A DNA stretch of 17,568 nucleotides from Candidatus Nanohalarchaeota archaeon (GTDB lineage Archaea > EX4484-52 > B79-G9): positions 1 through 17,568 of the forward strand of contig JAUVEK010000013.1 of assembly GCA_030594795.1 (NCBI GenBank), given 5' to 3'. Under the pieces are notes generated by a model. That model made no database searches and was not told the origin of the DNA. It worked only from the letters and a program-made list of their open reading frames with translations. Position numbers and translations under genes: made by a program. Below, in pieces: positions 6,248-13,425 of this stretch. The stretch's first letter is position 1; each line of letters starts with the position of its first letter.

Positions 6248-7447
6248 ATGAAACACAGAACTCCGGAGCTACTCCTTCCTGTAAAAGGCTTCCCGGGCCT
6301 CGAGGCAGCAAAAAAGTATGCAGACGCCGTCTATTTTGGCGCAAAAGACCTCACGATGCGCGCACGGCGCGGCTTCAGATTATGCGAAATAAAAAAAGCT
6401 GCAAAACAGGCCCATGCAAACAACATGAAAGCATACCTCACAGTAAACACAGTCATCTACGAAAACGACATCAAAAAAATGCAGAAAACAATAACAACTG
6501 CACACGAATCAGACATTGACGCAGTAATAGTCTGGGATCCGGCAGCGATAGAGTACGCAAAATCCGTAAAGATGCCATTCCACATCTCTACGCAGGCAAA
6601 CATATCAAACGCGCAGACAGCGCAATTTTACAAAAACCTTGGCGCGGGACGCCTCATATTATCCCGCGAACTCTCACTAAAACAAATCAGCGCCATAAAA
6701 AGAAAAGTCAGCACCGAAATAGAGGCATTTGTCCACGGCGCAATGTGCGTCTCAATATCAGGCAGGTGCTACCTCTCAAGCTATCTGTACGGCCAGTCCG
6801 CCAACTGCGGGAAATGCATCCAGCCATGCAGGAAAACATGGACCCTGACAGACGATGAGAACAACAAGCTGATATGCGAAGGAAAATACCTTCTCAACCC
6901 CAAAGATCTCTGCATGATAGAGTATGTTCCTGACCTCATAAAAGCAAAAATCGACTCATTCAAAGTCGAAGGCCGCCTGAGGCCGCCGATATATACAGAA
7001 ACAGTCGGCAAATGCTACAGAACAGCCATTGACTCCTGCATGAAAAACGAATACACAAAAGAGCTTGCAGAAGACCTCAAAAAAGAGCTGGCAAAAGTAT
7101 ACAATCGCGGCTTCTCAACAGGATTCTACTTCAAAAAGCCGGACGCGGCAAGCTTCAGCTACAATGCCTCAGATTCCCAGGCAACATTTGTGCGCACACA
7201 AATTGGCATTGTCACGAACTACTACCCGAAAGCCAAAGTCGCTGCAGTCCGTCTTACAGGCGGTTCATTAAGGATCGGCGATGAAATAACAGTCGAGGGC
7301 CATACAACATATCTGCGCCAGACAGTAGATTCACTGGAAATGGGCGGGAAAATAGTAAAAACAGCGCCAAACAATTCACTTGCTGGCTTGAAAGTAAACA
7401 AAAAAGTACGAAGGAACGATTGGGTCTATCGTATAGTAAAAAAATAA
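6248..7447 (+). CDS. U32 family iron-sulfur protein (TrhP/RlhA-like RNA hydroxylase or peptidase)
   Basis: This protein of about 399 residues is a clear U32 family member. It opens with PELLLPV, followed by a TIM-barrel-like region with YADAVYFGAKDLTMRARRGF, HISTQANISN and EAFVHGAMCVSISGRC. Cys167, Cys174, Cys190 and Cys194 match the four cysteines that bind the iron-sulfur cluster in TrhP (YegQ), and SFKVEGRLRPPIY follows. Bacterial TrhP and RlhA hydroxylate tRNA U34 or 23S rRNA using prephenate; archaeal members are mostly untested and historically called peptidases. The C-terminal 80 residues, with GIVTNYYPKAKVAAVRL, form the small beta domain usual in TrhP-type proteins. The start is either 6248 or 6242; promoter spacing favours 6248. 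It is a single-gene unit. Family certain, substrate not. Confidence 0.9.
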   Translation: MKHRTPELLLPVKGFPGLEAAKKYADAVYFGAKDLTMRARRGFRLCEIKKAAKQAHANNMKAYLTVNTVIYENDIKKMQKTITTAHESDIDAVIVWDPAAIEYAKSVKMPFHISTQANISNAQTAQFYKNLGAGRLILSRELSLKQISAIKRKVSTEIEAFVHGAMCVSISGRCYLSSYLYGQSANCGKCIQPCRKTWTLTDDENNKLICEGKYLLNPKDLCMIEYVPDLIKAKIDSFKVEGRLRPPIYTETVGKCYRTAIDSCMKNEYTKELAEDLKKELAKVYNRGFSTGFYFKKPDAASFSYNASDSQATFVRTQIGIVTNYYPKAKVAAVRLTGGSLRIGDEITVEGHTTYLRQTVDSLEMGGKIVKTAPNNSLAGLKVNKKVRRNDWVYRIVKK

Positions 7448-7471
7448 AACCTGAGACAACATCAAAAATCA

Positions 7472-7486
7472 TGACACTTTATGTCA
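7472..7486. repeat. Inverted repeat TGACA/TGTCA
   Basis: TGACA at 7472-7476 pairs with TGTCA at 7482-7486 around a 5-base loop, 25 bases after the U32 stop. It may be part of that gene's 3' end or of a minus-strand small RNA. Confidence 0.35.
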
Positions 7487-7489
7487 AGC

Positions 7490-7508
7490 TTTTGAACTTC
7501 GTTCAAAA
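7490..7508. terminator. Hairpin with 8-bp stem, possible terminator
   Basis: TTTTGAAC at 7490-7497 and GTTCAAAA at 7501-7508 form a perfect 8-bp stem with a 3-base loop. It lies about 45 bases after the U32 stop. Its role as a terminator is a guess from position; archaeal termination usually relies on T-runs, which are weak here. Confidence 0.35.
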
Positions 7509-7612
7509 TCATGAAAATTTTGAGGAATAGGAGCATTTTCAAGCTTCCTTTCGCAACAATAGCATAGAGGAAAGGTCTAGGAAATAATCCAACTGCACTG
7601 GATTTCCGCAGA

Positions 7613-7647
7613 TTTTATCGCTTGTATATACTTTATATACGATAAAA
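7613..7647. repeat. Long TATA-rich imperfect palindrome
   Basis: The left arm is TTTTATC (7613-7619) and GTATATA (7624-7630), and the right arm is TATATAC (7634-7640) and GATAAAA (7641-7647). The arms match perfectly except for a 4-base bulge (GCTT) and a 3-base centre. The inner part resembles two opposing TATA boxes, yet it lies between convergent genes, where no promoter is expected. Confidence 0.55.
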
Positions 7648-7736
7648 AACAGAAGAATCAAAATATTAACCCTGCACTCTCATCAAACAATGACTATTGG
7701 ACAGCCATTTATTAAACAGGTATCCAACTGTTAGAT

Positions 7737-8546
7737 TCAAATACTCTTCCAGACAAGATCAAACATTGGCTTTGCAAACTTTTCTGAAAAATGGTCAGAC
7801 GACGTCCAGAACGAAACATCCTGTGAAGAATGCGTCTCTTTATCATCTGTAAGAGCCATCACAACCTCAGTATCATCTGCAACAATCATCCTTCCTTCAG
7901 GAACACCTGCTTTAGCCCCTGCTGTGTTATCCTTGACCTCAATAACAGCTCCTAATGCCTTGGCAGCTTCCTTATTTTCTGCAGTCAGCGGAGCAGCAAC
8001 CCTTATCGCAACTCCCCTGTCAACAGCAGACTGAACCAGTCCTGAATGCTGGGTATAAAGCTCCTTCAAGCCAGTCTCTGTCGTTATAATATCAACAGTC
8101 TTGCTTGCGCCCTTAAGCATGGTCTCCATCTGCTGATGGAGTGCATATCTTCCTTTCAGTGCACCGGAGAGGTCAGCAGAGTCAACAAGTTCCACACCCG
8201 TAGAATGAAGCTGTGCAAGCTCATCCAAAGCAGGGCTCTTCTTAAACAGGTCAATTCTCTCGACACCGATGTCCATCTTCTCTTTCAAACGGTTCTTGGC
8301 TCGCTCCATTGCTTCGGCAGGTGCAATAGAAACATATCTCAGTGGCTTTGAATGCTGGACGACTACAAATCCTTTATCTGCAAGTGACTCAAGAACGTCA
8401 TATGATCTTGACCGCGGCACTGTCGCCATTTCAGACAGTTCACCTGCGGTGGAAGTGCCTCTTGCAAGCAGTGAAGCATACAGCTTCCTTTCATATAGAT
8501 TTAGTCCAATTCCCTTCAATGCATCAAGCGTCTGTTGACTTATCAT
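7737..8546 (-). CDS. TrmB family transcriptional regulator
   Basis: The 269-residue protein has the TrmB layout. An N-terminal winged helix-turn-helix (residues about 5-75) runs through GLNLYERKLYASLLARG, TAGELSEMATVPRSRSYDVL and LADKGFVVV. A predicted coiled helix follows (about 80-105), then a phospholipase-D-like effector domain (about 130-265) with TVDIITTE, GVAIRVAAPLT and GRMIVADDTEVVMAL. TrmB proteins sense sugars or other metabolites and bind palindromes at promoters; this one has a full effector-type domain but no recognisable ligand. The start at 8546 has a strong Shine-Dalgarno, GGGTGA at 8553-8558, so its message has a leader of about 50 bases. Two dyads in the promoter and leader (8603-8621 and 8576-8586) suggest self-regulation. 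Its other targets are unknown. Confidence 0.9.
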   Translation of the reverse strand: MISQQTLDALKGIGLNLYERKLYASLLARGTSTAGELSEMATVPRSRSYDVLESLADKGFVVVQHSKPLRYVSIAPAEAMERAKNRLKEKMDIGVERIDLFKKSPALDELAQLHSTGVELVDSADLSGALKGRYALHQQMETMLKGASKTVDIITTETGLKELYTQHSGLVQSAVDRGVAIRVAAPLTAENKEAAKALGAVIEVKDNTAGAKAGVPEGRMIVADDTEVVMALTDDKETHSSQDVSFWTSSDHFSEKFAKPMFDLVWKSI

Positions 8547-8552
8547 AATAAT

Positions 8553-8558
8553 TCACCC
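8553..8558 (-). promoter_or_regulatory. Shine-Dalgarno of the TrmB gene
   Basis: GGGTGA lies 6 bases before the ATG at 8546, complementary to the archaeal 16S rRNA 3' end. It fixes the start. Confidence 0.7.
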
Positions 8559-8575
8559 ACTTCATTTTTTATAGC

Positions 8576-8586
8576 CGAACCGTTCG
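8576..8586. promoter_or_regulatory. CGAAC/GTTCG dyad in the TrmB leader
   Basis: CGAAC and GTTCG form a perfect inverted repeat around one central base, lying between the predicted start site and the Shine-Dalgarno of the TrmB gene. It is a candidate operator or small RNA hairpin. Confidence 0.35.
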
Positions 8587-8602
8587 TTAAACAGTTTATG
8601 TA

Positions 8603-8621
8603 ACATATAGTTCTTATATGT
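8603..8621. promoter_or_regulatory. ACATATA/TATATGT dyad beside the TrmB TATA box
   Basis: Two 7-base arms (8603-8609 and 8615-8621) form a perfect inverted repeat with a 5-base spacer. It lies directly downstream of the TATA box, where a bound repressor would block the polymerase. Autoregulation by the TrmB protein is the natural hypothesis. Confidence 0.45.
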
Positions 8622-8629
8622 TTATATAA
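8622..8629 (-). promoter_or_regulatory. TATA box of the TrmB gene
   Basis: TTATATAA read on the minus strand predicts a start near 8598 and a leader of about 50 bases. A second TATA-like stretch at 8695-8703 could be an alternative. Confidence 0.45.
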
Positions 8630-8714
8630 TTTACTCATCAGTTACTAACTTACCTGCCTTAATTTTAATTAAATATTATTAATCACAAATACCTTTATAT
8701 ATCTTTGGTTTTTT

Positions 8715-10775
8715 TCATTGTTTAGTAACAAAATTAGTTCTGCCTCTTTGCCGCGCGAAAAGCTCCACTATTCTTGAAAGGCTGTCTGCCTCATCCGGGC
8801 CCCTGTCTTCCCGCACCTTGCTCATCCGCGGAAATCGCAATGCGTAGCCGGAAGAATAATTGGGTGACTTCTGTATTTCCTCGTAAGCAATCTCAACAAC
8901 CAGGAACGGCGCAATATCAACTGTGTTTTTCTTCTCGCGCAAAATATGCTCCTTAAGGATACTTGTCAGCTCATCAAAACTAACCCCTGCCTCCGGCTTT
9001 TCCTTGATTCCCGTCCCCATCTTGCCGATAGTCAAGAAACTGCCGGTCTCCTCATCCCTGCACGCGAGCACAAAACTTGAAAGCCACCCTGAGCGCTTGC
9101 CTTTGCCCCATTCAGCACCTGTTATCACAAGATCAAGCGTCTCCATCACCGGCTTGAGCTTAATCATATACCCGACACGTGACCCGGGCTTATAGGGCGC
9201 TTCAATATTTTTGAACATCAGCCCTTCATTGCCGGCAGCAAGCGACTCTGCATAAAATTCCTTCGCAGCCTTAACATCATCAGTAATTTTTTGCTTTGCA
9301 ACAACCAGTTTATTCGGCATCTCCCTTACAATTGACTTCAGTTCACCCCTCCTCTGCAAAAAGGGCTTCTTCAAAAGCATTTTCCCCTCAAGATAGCTGA
9401 TATCAAACAGGTTCACCACAACAGGAATTTCACCAGCTGTTTTCCTGACATCGTACTTCCTCCTTATCCTCCTCGAAATCTTCTGGAACGGGAGATACCT
9501 CCCGCTCCTGGCATCAAACCCCACGGTCTCTCCCTCGACAATGCATTCCTTTGCAGAAATTCCTTCCCTCACATAGGAGACGACATCAGGGAACTGGTTA
9601 GTTACATTCTCAAGCCGCCGGGTATATATTGCAACATCATGCCCTCTTTTGTGTATCTGCATCCTGAAGCCGTCATACTTGTACTCAAGCGCAGCCGGCG
9701 TCCCGACAATAGAAAACGCCTCATCGACAGTCCCGGCTTTTTGCGCAAGCATCACCCTGATAGGCCTCATGACCTGCATCTTAAGTGCTAAAAGCCCCGT
9801 CTCTCCTGCATCAAGCACTGTCTTTGCAACAGCACCGTAATCATTTGCAATCTCATAGGCTCCCTCGACAGCATCGAGTATTGACTTTTTCAGCTTATTC
9901 CCCACATCAGCATCATCAACAAACACATAATCAGCGCCGAGATTTTTCTTAAAAAAGCTGCTGATGCTGTTTATTTCCTCAATATTTTTTACTATCACTG
10001 TATTATCTTTGAGGAAATCCTCAATTACTTTACCCCCGCCTGACCTGAGCGCATCCATAACCTTATCCTCAGCAATGACCGTTTTTCCCTTCATGCCAGA
10101 AAGCATTTTCTCAAACCTTTTTTTCTTCCCGTTCTTCTGGAAGAGTGTTGCTTTCCAGTACACATCAGCAAAAAACGCTTTTGAAATAGCATCCCTCATG
10201 ATGCCCTCGGCAACCCCCACCCTGAGGTCAGAAAGAACAGTCCTCACAATAAACCTGGCCTCAACAGGTTTCGCACGATTCAACAATTCAGCAATTAAAA
10301 CCAGTTTTTTTTCCTGTATTTTTTTGCACTGTAATTTTTTCTCCTCTGCAGTTTGTTTGTCAAGGTTTGGAATTTTGCGTAAATTATCATATACACTGAA
10401 TACCTTTAGTCTCTGTGCTCCTGTATCTTTATTTGAGGTGCAGCCAGTCAAATCATAAAGCGAGGGTTGTCCCTTCCTTTGGGAAAACTCTTCTGCAACA
10501 GTCCCAAGATCCCCTGTTTCTTTCCATTTCCCAATGATTTTCTCTTCATTAATACCATAAGCCTTCGATATAGCCTTAATCATAAGATTGGACGCAATCC
10601 CGATAACCTCCTCGCTCCATAAGGGAAAGACGCGGCCCATCAGGAGCCGAATAATGTACTTTATATCGTCTGCGGGTGTCTTTTCGAGGAGTTCTGAGAC
10701 AATCGTGGTCTTTTCTGTCTTTAAGCTTGTCTCCTCAAGCCTTTTGTAGTATTCGACAAGTGCGCTGTATTCCAT
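8715..10775 (-). CDS. lig: ATP-dependent DNA ligase
   Basis: This 686-residue protein seals DNA nicks using ATP. Residues 1-210 and about 297-330 form the N-terminal DNA-binding domain, with RVGVAEGIMRDAISKAF. The nucleotidyltransferase domain carries KYDGFR at 366-371 with Lys366 as the AMP-accepting nucleophile, motif III LFDIS near 456-460, the IIIa segment LPFQKISRR, motif IV EGLMFK (517-522) and motif V IKLKP (538-542). An OB domain follows with GWLSSFVLACRD, PFLVVEIAYEEIQ and FPRMSKVREDRGPDEAD. Archaeal ligases are usually about 560-600 residues; the excess is a Lys/Asp-rich segment of about 85 residues (213-297) inside the DNA-binding domain. The start at 10775 (MEYSALVEYY) is chosen because a TATA-like element lies about 25 bases upstream; the ATG at 10796 overlaps it. 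Confidence 0.95.
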   Translation of the reverse strand: MEYSALVEYYKRLEETSLKTEKTTIVSELLEKTPADDIKYIIRLLMGRVFPLWSEEVIGIASNLMIKAISKAYGINEEKIIGKWKETGDLGTVAEEFSQRKGQPSLYDLTGCTSNKDTGAQRLKVFSVYDNLRKIPNLDKQTAEEKKLQCKKIQEKKLVLIAELLNRAKPVEARFIVRTVLSDLRVGVAEGIMRDAISKAFFADVYWKATLFQKNGKKKRFEKMLSGMKGKTVIAEDKVMDALRSGGGKVIEDFLKDNTVIVKNIEEINSISSFFKKNLGADYVFVDDADVGNKLKKSILDAVEGAYEIANDYGAVAKTVLDAGETGLLALKMQVMRPIRVMLAQKAGTVDEAFSIVGTPAALEYKYDGFRMQIHKRGHDVAIYTRRLENVTNQFPDVVSYVREGISAKECIVEGETVGFDARSGRYLPFQKISRRIRRKYDVRKTAGEIPVVVNLFDISYLEGKMLLKKPFLQRRGELKSIVREMPNKLVVAKQKITDDVKAAKEFYAESLAAGNEGLMFKNIEAPYKPGSRVGYMIKLKPVMETLDLVITGAEWGKGKRSGWLSSFVLACRDEETGSFLTIGKMGTGIKEKPEAGVSFDELTSILKEHILREKKNTVDIAPFLVVEIAYEEIQKSPNYSSGYALRFPRMSKVREDRGPDEADSLSRIVELFARQRGRTNFVTKQ

Positions 10776-10794
10776 GATACATATACAGATTCTC

Positions 10795-10803
10795 AAATTT
10801 AAG
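10795..10803 (-). promoter_or_regulatory. TATA-like element of the ligase gene
   Basis: CTTAAATTT on the minus strand is centred about 24 bases before the ATG at 10775, suggesting a leaderless message. Confidence 0.4.
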
Positions 10804-10815
10804 AAATTATAGTGA

Positions 10816-10920
10816 ATTCAGGAATCTCAGATAGGAATAGAGGATAAAATAGGAAACATATACGAATTCACAATAGAAGAGCTAACAGATATGGTATTCC
10901 CAAAGAGAGTTGATTCATAG
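10816..10920 (+). other. Short coding-like open stretch, possible gene remnant
   Basis: Between a TGA at 10813-10815 and a TAG at 10918-10920 a 34-codon open frame reads like ordinary protein (it includes YEFTIEELTDMVFPKRVDS). It has no good start codon or promoter. It could be the decayed 3' end of a lost gene or chance. The rest of the 10776-10972 spacer holds only the two flanking promoters. Confidence 0.15.
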
Positions 10921-10939
10921 CCATAATCCCTGCCGCAAT

Positions 10940-10948
10940 CTATATAAA
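10940..10948 (+). promoter_or_regulatory. TATA box of the AN1 zinc-finger gene
   Basis: CTATATAAA is centred 29 bases before the ATG at 10973, consistent with a leaderless message. Confidence 0.55.
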
Positions 10949-10972
10949 ATGTATCTTGCCCAATAATAAACC

Positions 10973-11356
10973 ATGCCTGAAAACAAATGCTCATTCTGCC
11001 GCAAAAAACTTGACGAATTTCCATTCACATGCAAATTCTGCGGAAACGAATTCTGCTCAGATCACCGACTGCCTGAAAACCACGAATGCGCAGGCCTCGA
11101 AAAATACAAGGAAAAGCAGCTAAACTCCCTGGGCAGAAATAAGCCAGCTCAGCCAATAGAATACTTCTATCATAAAGAGCCGCATACAGGCGCATCAAAG
11201 AAAAAACCTAAAATGCCATATATCATAATATCCTCAGGAATTCTTCTCATGCTCATCGGCTACTTTACCCACTACAGCCTCTACTACGTTGGATTCGTAC
11301 TAATATGCGCAGGTATGATCAAGCTCTTTATGCCCCAGTCCCGCATCTCAACGTGA
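10973..11356 (+). CDS. AN1-type zinc finger membrane protein
   Basis: The N-terminal 40 residues match the AN1 zinc-finger pattern exactly: Cys6, Cys9, Cys20, Cys23, Cys28, His31, His37 and Cys39, with spacings x2, x10, x2, x4, x2, x5 and x1, which bind two zinc ions. A basic linker (about residues 41-80) follows, then two hydrophobic helices at about 81-97 and 101-118, so the finger is held at the membrane, probably on the cytoplasmic side. AN1 fingers in eukaryotes act with ubiquitin and stress pathways; the archaeal membrane-bound forms have no established role. The 127-residue gene has its own TATA box and is leaderless. Its stop overlaps the convergent GAPOR gene by 9 bases. Confidence 0.85.
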   Translation: MPENKCSFCRKKLDEFPFTCKFCGNEFCSDHRLPENHECAGLEKYKEKQLNSLGRNKPAQPIEYFYHKEPHTGASKKKPKMPYIIISSGILLMLIGYFTHYSLYYVGFVLICAGMIKLFMPQSRIST

Positions 11357-13333
11357 TTCAATATCTCCCCAGCTGACAATCTCATTGACACCTATAAGCA
11401 ATTCATGCCAGTAAGCTTTTGCTGCCGCATACTCATCTTTCTCAAACATCTTAATCCATTTGTCAAGCTCCGGGGTGGTCCCTGAAACATCACGCACTTC
11501 CCTGAAATACAGCCTGATAATGTCAATGACCCTCTTTGTCTCCCAGAATACCGGGACAACACCTGCGCTCGTGTCGTAATCCTTCAGCTTCTGCAATGTC
11601 TTTTTGCAGTGCTCATAATAATCCACATCAATGCCATACCCCTCATTGATCAGTATCCCGACCAGCTTCTCAGACCATCCCCTGTGAAACCTGCATATCC
11701 CGCTATTGCCTGAAAAAAGCTCTTTCACGGACCTGTCAGCAGACTTTTTGCCAAGCTCCTTTGGCGCATAAAAATCACTGCCATAATAAGTGTAAAACTT
11801 GCCCTGCACCTGGAGCGGTATATAGAACCCGGGCACCCAGTACTGGCACGGCGCAATATATCCGTCAGACCCGAACGGCAGGTAATTTGCAATATCAGAA
11901 AACCTCGCATCACCCTCACCTGAACCGTATTTATCAGCCAGCTTCCTGACAGCGGTCCGGATGCCGTGCGCAAAAAGCCTTGAAAAATCAGTTCTCTGGT
12001 AAGCGATATCATACGCCAGTTTCGCACCGATTTTTGCATGAATGAAAGAATCCTTCATCTTAAAAGTCATTGGATCGAAATTCGGCAGAGCATCAACACC
12101 GACATCATCCTTGGACAGAAGCCCCTTCTGCATGCATTCAAGCACAAAAGACACAATATTTCCAAACCCGATAGCATCGAAACCCATGCCTTCAATTGCA
12201 AAGCCTATCTGCTCTGCTGCCCTCTGGTCGAAAATACCGCAATTAGGCCCGAAAGCTTCATAAGGCTCATAATCCTTCTTCCTGTCTCCGCTGTACTTCT
12301 TGCACACAGCAGGACAGGGCTCGCCGCACGTCCGCCATTGCTTGGTCTCTATCACCTCTTCATTAAACTGCTTCAGGTAATGGTTTTTGACAAAGTCTTC
12401 ATACATCTGCGTTCTCTTGTCACGCGGGAGATATATTGAAGTCCAGTTAAACATAGGCAGCCATGCACCGAGAGTAGACATATTGACACCGAAAGTCCCG
12501 CCGCTCTTGTACTTATCCACATACCTGTATTTCTCAGTTGACTTCCTTGCAGAATCAGTCATATTAGCTTCAAGATGCTCCATAAATATCTCATTGACAA
12601 CATTCATATCCTTCAGGTCTTTTGGCTTGAACACATGCTCATCCTTATCACCGCCATAGACAACAGCAACAATATTGTGCGCCTGCGCCATAACTGACCC
12701 GAATCCGCCCCTGCCTGCCCATCCGTCAGACCCTTTCAAAATATTGCCGTTCCTGATAACCATTGTGTTTATGGCACCCATGTTGGTGTTTATCGCAGCA
12801 GGGCCGGCTGCAAGCACGCGAAAGTCAAGGTACACCTTGTTTTTCAAAAACTCATCCTTGTATTTGTCCACAACATACTCATGGAGAGCATAGATGCCTG
12901 CTTCATCCTTTGAATAGATATCCATCAGCACATCATGCTCAATCGGGTAGAACTTTACTGACATCTTTCCTGAAATGTTTTTTATCACGACAACAGAACG
13001 TTTTTTTGCCCTGCCATCAATCTTTACAAAGTCCACGCCGGTCTTGTACAGGGGCAGCCCTGCACCGCCGATTGTACTCAGAAAAATCGTCTCAACCACT
13101 GGCGAGCGCCCTACTATTATCAGCCTGTGCGTCCCAGGCAGCTTGCTGCCTGCAAGGGGGCCAACACCAAATATAAGGCTGTTTCGCGGATCTAGGGCCC
13201 CGTGTTCATAAGTCTTATTCGAAAGATGCACGTCAAGGCCATAGTCAACAACCCCTAAGACATCGTCTTTTTCATATGATATACAACTGCCTGAACAATT
13301 ATCTGCATCTATTTCAAGAACTTTTTTTAGCAT
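11348..13333 (-). CDS. gor: Glyceraldehyde-3-phosphate:ferredoxin oxidoreductase (tungsten, AOR family)
   Basis: This 661-residue protein is an aldehyde ferredoxin oxidoreductase family member and resembles the GAPOR branch rather than AOR or FOR. From memory it shares with Pyrococcus GAPOR the stretches VVDYG, LPGTHRL, GPAAINTNMGAI, TCGEPCPAVCKK, YEPYEA, GMGFDAI, CRFHRGW and PVFWETKRVIDI. GAPOR oxidises glyceraldehyde 3-phosphate to 3-phosphoglycerate with ferredoxin, replacing two glycolytic steps, using tungstopterin and one 4Fe-4S cluster. Cys336, Cys340, Cys344 and Cys547 are the likely cluster ligands; their x3, x3 spacing differs from the x2, x3 of AOR. Gly-rich GWAGRGGFGSV (204-214) lies in the pterin-binding region. 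The start at 13333 is set by GGTGG at 13338-13342, making a leader of about 10 bases. Tungsten use is inferred from the family. Confidence 0.88.
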   Translation of the reverse strand: MLKKVLEIDADNCSGSCISYEKDDVLGVVDYGLDVHLSNKTYEHGALDPRNSLIFGVGPLAGSKLPGTHRLIIVGRSPVVETIFLSTIGGAGLPLYKTGVDFVKIDGRAKKRSVVVIKNISGKMSVKFYPIEHDVLMDIYSKDEAGIYALHEYVVDKYKDEFLKNKVYLDFRVLAAGPAAINTNMGAINTMVIRNGNILKGSDGWAGRGGFGSVMAQAHNIVAVVYGGDKDEHVFKPKDLKDMNVVNEIFMEHLEANMTDSARKSTEKYRYVDKYKSGGTFGVNMSTLGAWLPMFNWTSIYLPRDKRTQMYEDFVKNHYLKQFNEEVIETKQWRTCGEPCPAVCKKYSGDRKKDYEPYEAFGPNCGIFDQRAAEQIGFAIEGMGFDAIGFGNIVSFVLECMQKGLLSKDDVGVDALPNFDPMTFKMKDSFIHAKIGAKLAYDIAYQRTDFSRLFAHGIRTAVRKLADKYGSGEGDARFSDIANYLPFGSDGYIAPCQYWVPGFYIPLQVQGKFYTYYGSDFYAPKELGKKSADRSVKELFSGNSGICRFHRGWSEKLVGILINEGYGIDVDYYEHCKKTLQKLKDYDTSAGVVPVFWETKRVIDIIRLYFREVRDVSGTTPELDKWIKMFEKDEYAAAKAYWHELLIGVNEIVSWGDIESR

Positions 13334-13337
13334 GTAA

Positions 13338-13342
13338 CCACC
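13338..13342 (-). promoter_or_regulatory. Shine-Dalgarno of GAPOR
   Basis: GGTGG lies 4 bases before the ATG at 13333 and selects this start over the in-frame ATG at 13360. Confidence 0.6.
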
Positions 13343-13366
13343 ACTAGTATTATGTGTCAACCCGCC

Positions 13367-13374
13367 TTATATAA
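13367..13374 (-). promoter_or_regulatory. TATA box of GAPOR
   Basis: TTATATAA, a palindrome, predicts a start near 13343 and a very short leader that begins with the Shine-Dalgarno. Confidence 0.5.
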
Positions 13375-13377
13375 TTT

Positions 13378-13387
13378 TGCGCACTGT
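13378..13387. repeat. Direct repeat copy 1 (TGCGCACTGT) upstream of GAPOR
   Basis: The 10-base TGCGCACTGT occurs here, 3 bases from the GAPOR TATA box, and again at 13416-13425. The palindromic TGCGCA core suggests a protein site. Confidence 0.45.
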
Positions 13388-13415
13388 TAAGCAAAACTCA
13401 AATCTACACACATAC

Positions 13416-13425
13416 TGCGCACTGT
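13416..13425. repeat. Direct repeat copy 2 (TGCGCACTGT) upstream of GAPOR
   Basis: This is the second exact copy, 38 bases from the first start to start, in the spacer between GAPOR and eS6. It could be a second operator for GAPOR. Confidence 0.45.

Larger units (their letters stand above)
7448..7736. other. Gene-free convergent spacer with several dyads; possible small RNA
   Basis: No credible reading frame fills this 289-base gap between the convergent U32 and TrmB genes. It holds two short hairpins (7472-7486, 7490-7508), a dyad at 7580-7607 (GGAAAT near one end, ATTTCC at the other, with TCCA and TGGA inside) and a long TATA-rich palindrome at 7613-7647. Read on the minus strand, the palindrome could be a promoter with a start near 7608. 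A transcript from there would fold at its 5' end using the 7580-7607 dyad and finish in the two hairpins, at about 7465. The region could equally be the two 3' untranslated regions with their terminators. Confidence 0.3.

Noticed and set aside
7487..7546. H/ACA-type RNA reading of the minus strand, with an AAGCTT stem followed by GACA
   Set aside because: The pocket would be very lopsided and the upper hairpin competes with the lower stem, so the class is not supported; only a generic small RNA is proposed.
8695..8703. Second TATA-like stretch between ligase and TrmB
   Set aside because: It would give a leader of over 100 bases for TrmB, and on the plus strand would only run antisense into the ligase; the box at 8622-8629 is better placed.
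9964..10458. Plus-strand frame of 164 codons opposite the DNA ligase
   Set aside because: The ligase motifs on the minus strand are unambiguous; the antisense product is a Ser/Phe-rich shadow.
12042..13211. Several plus-strand frames (73-137 codons) opposite GAPOR
   Set aside because: GAPOR is recognisable over its full length on the minus strand, so these are shadows.
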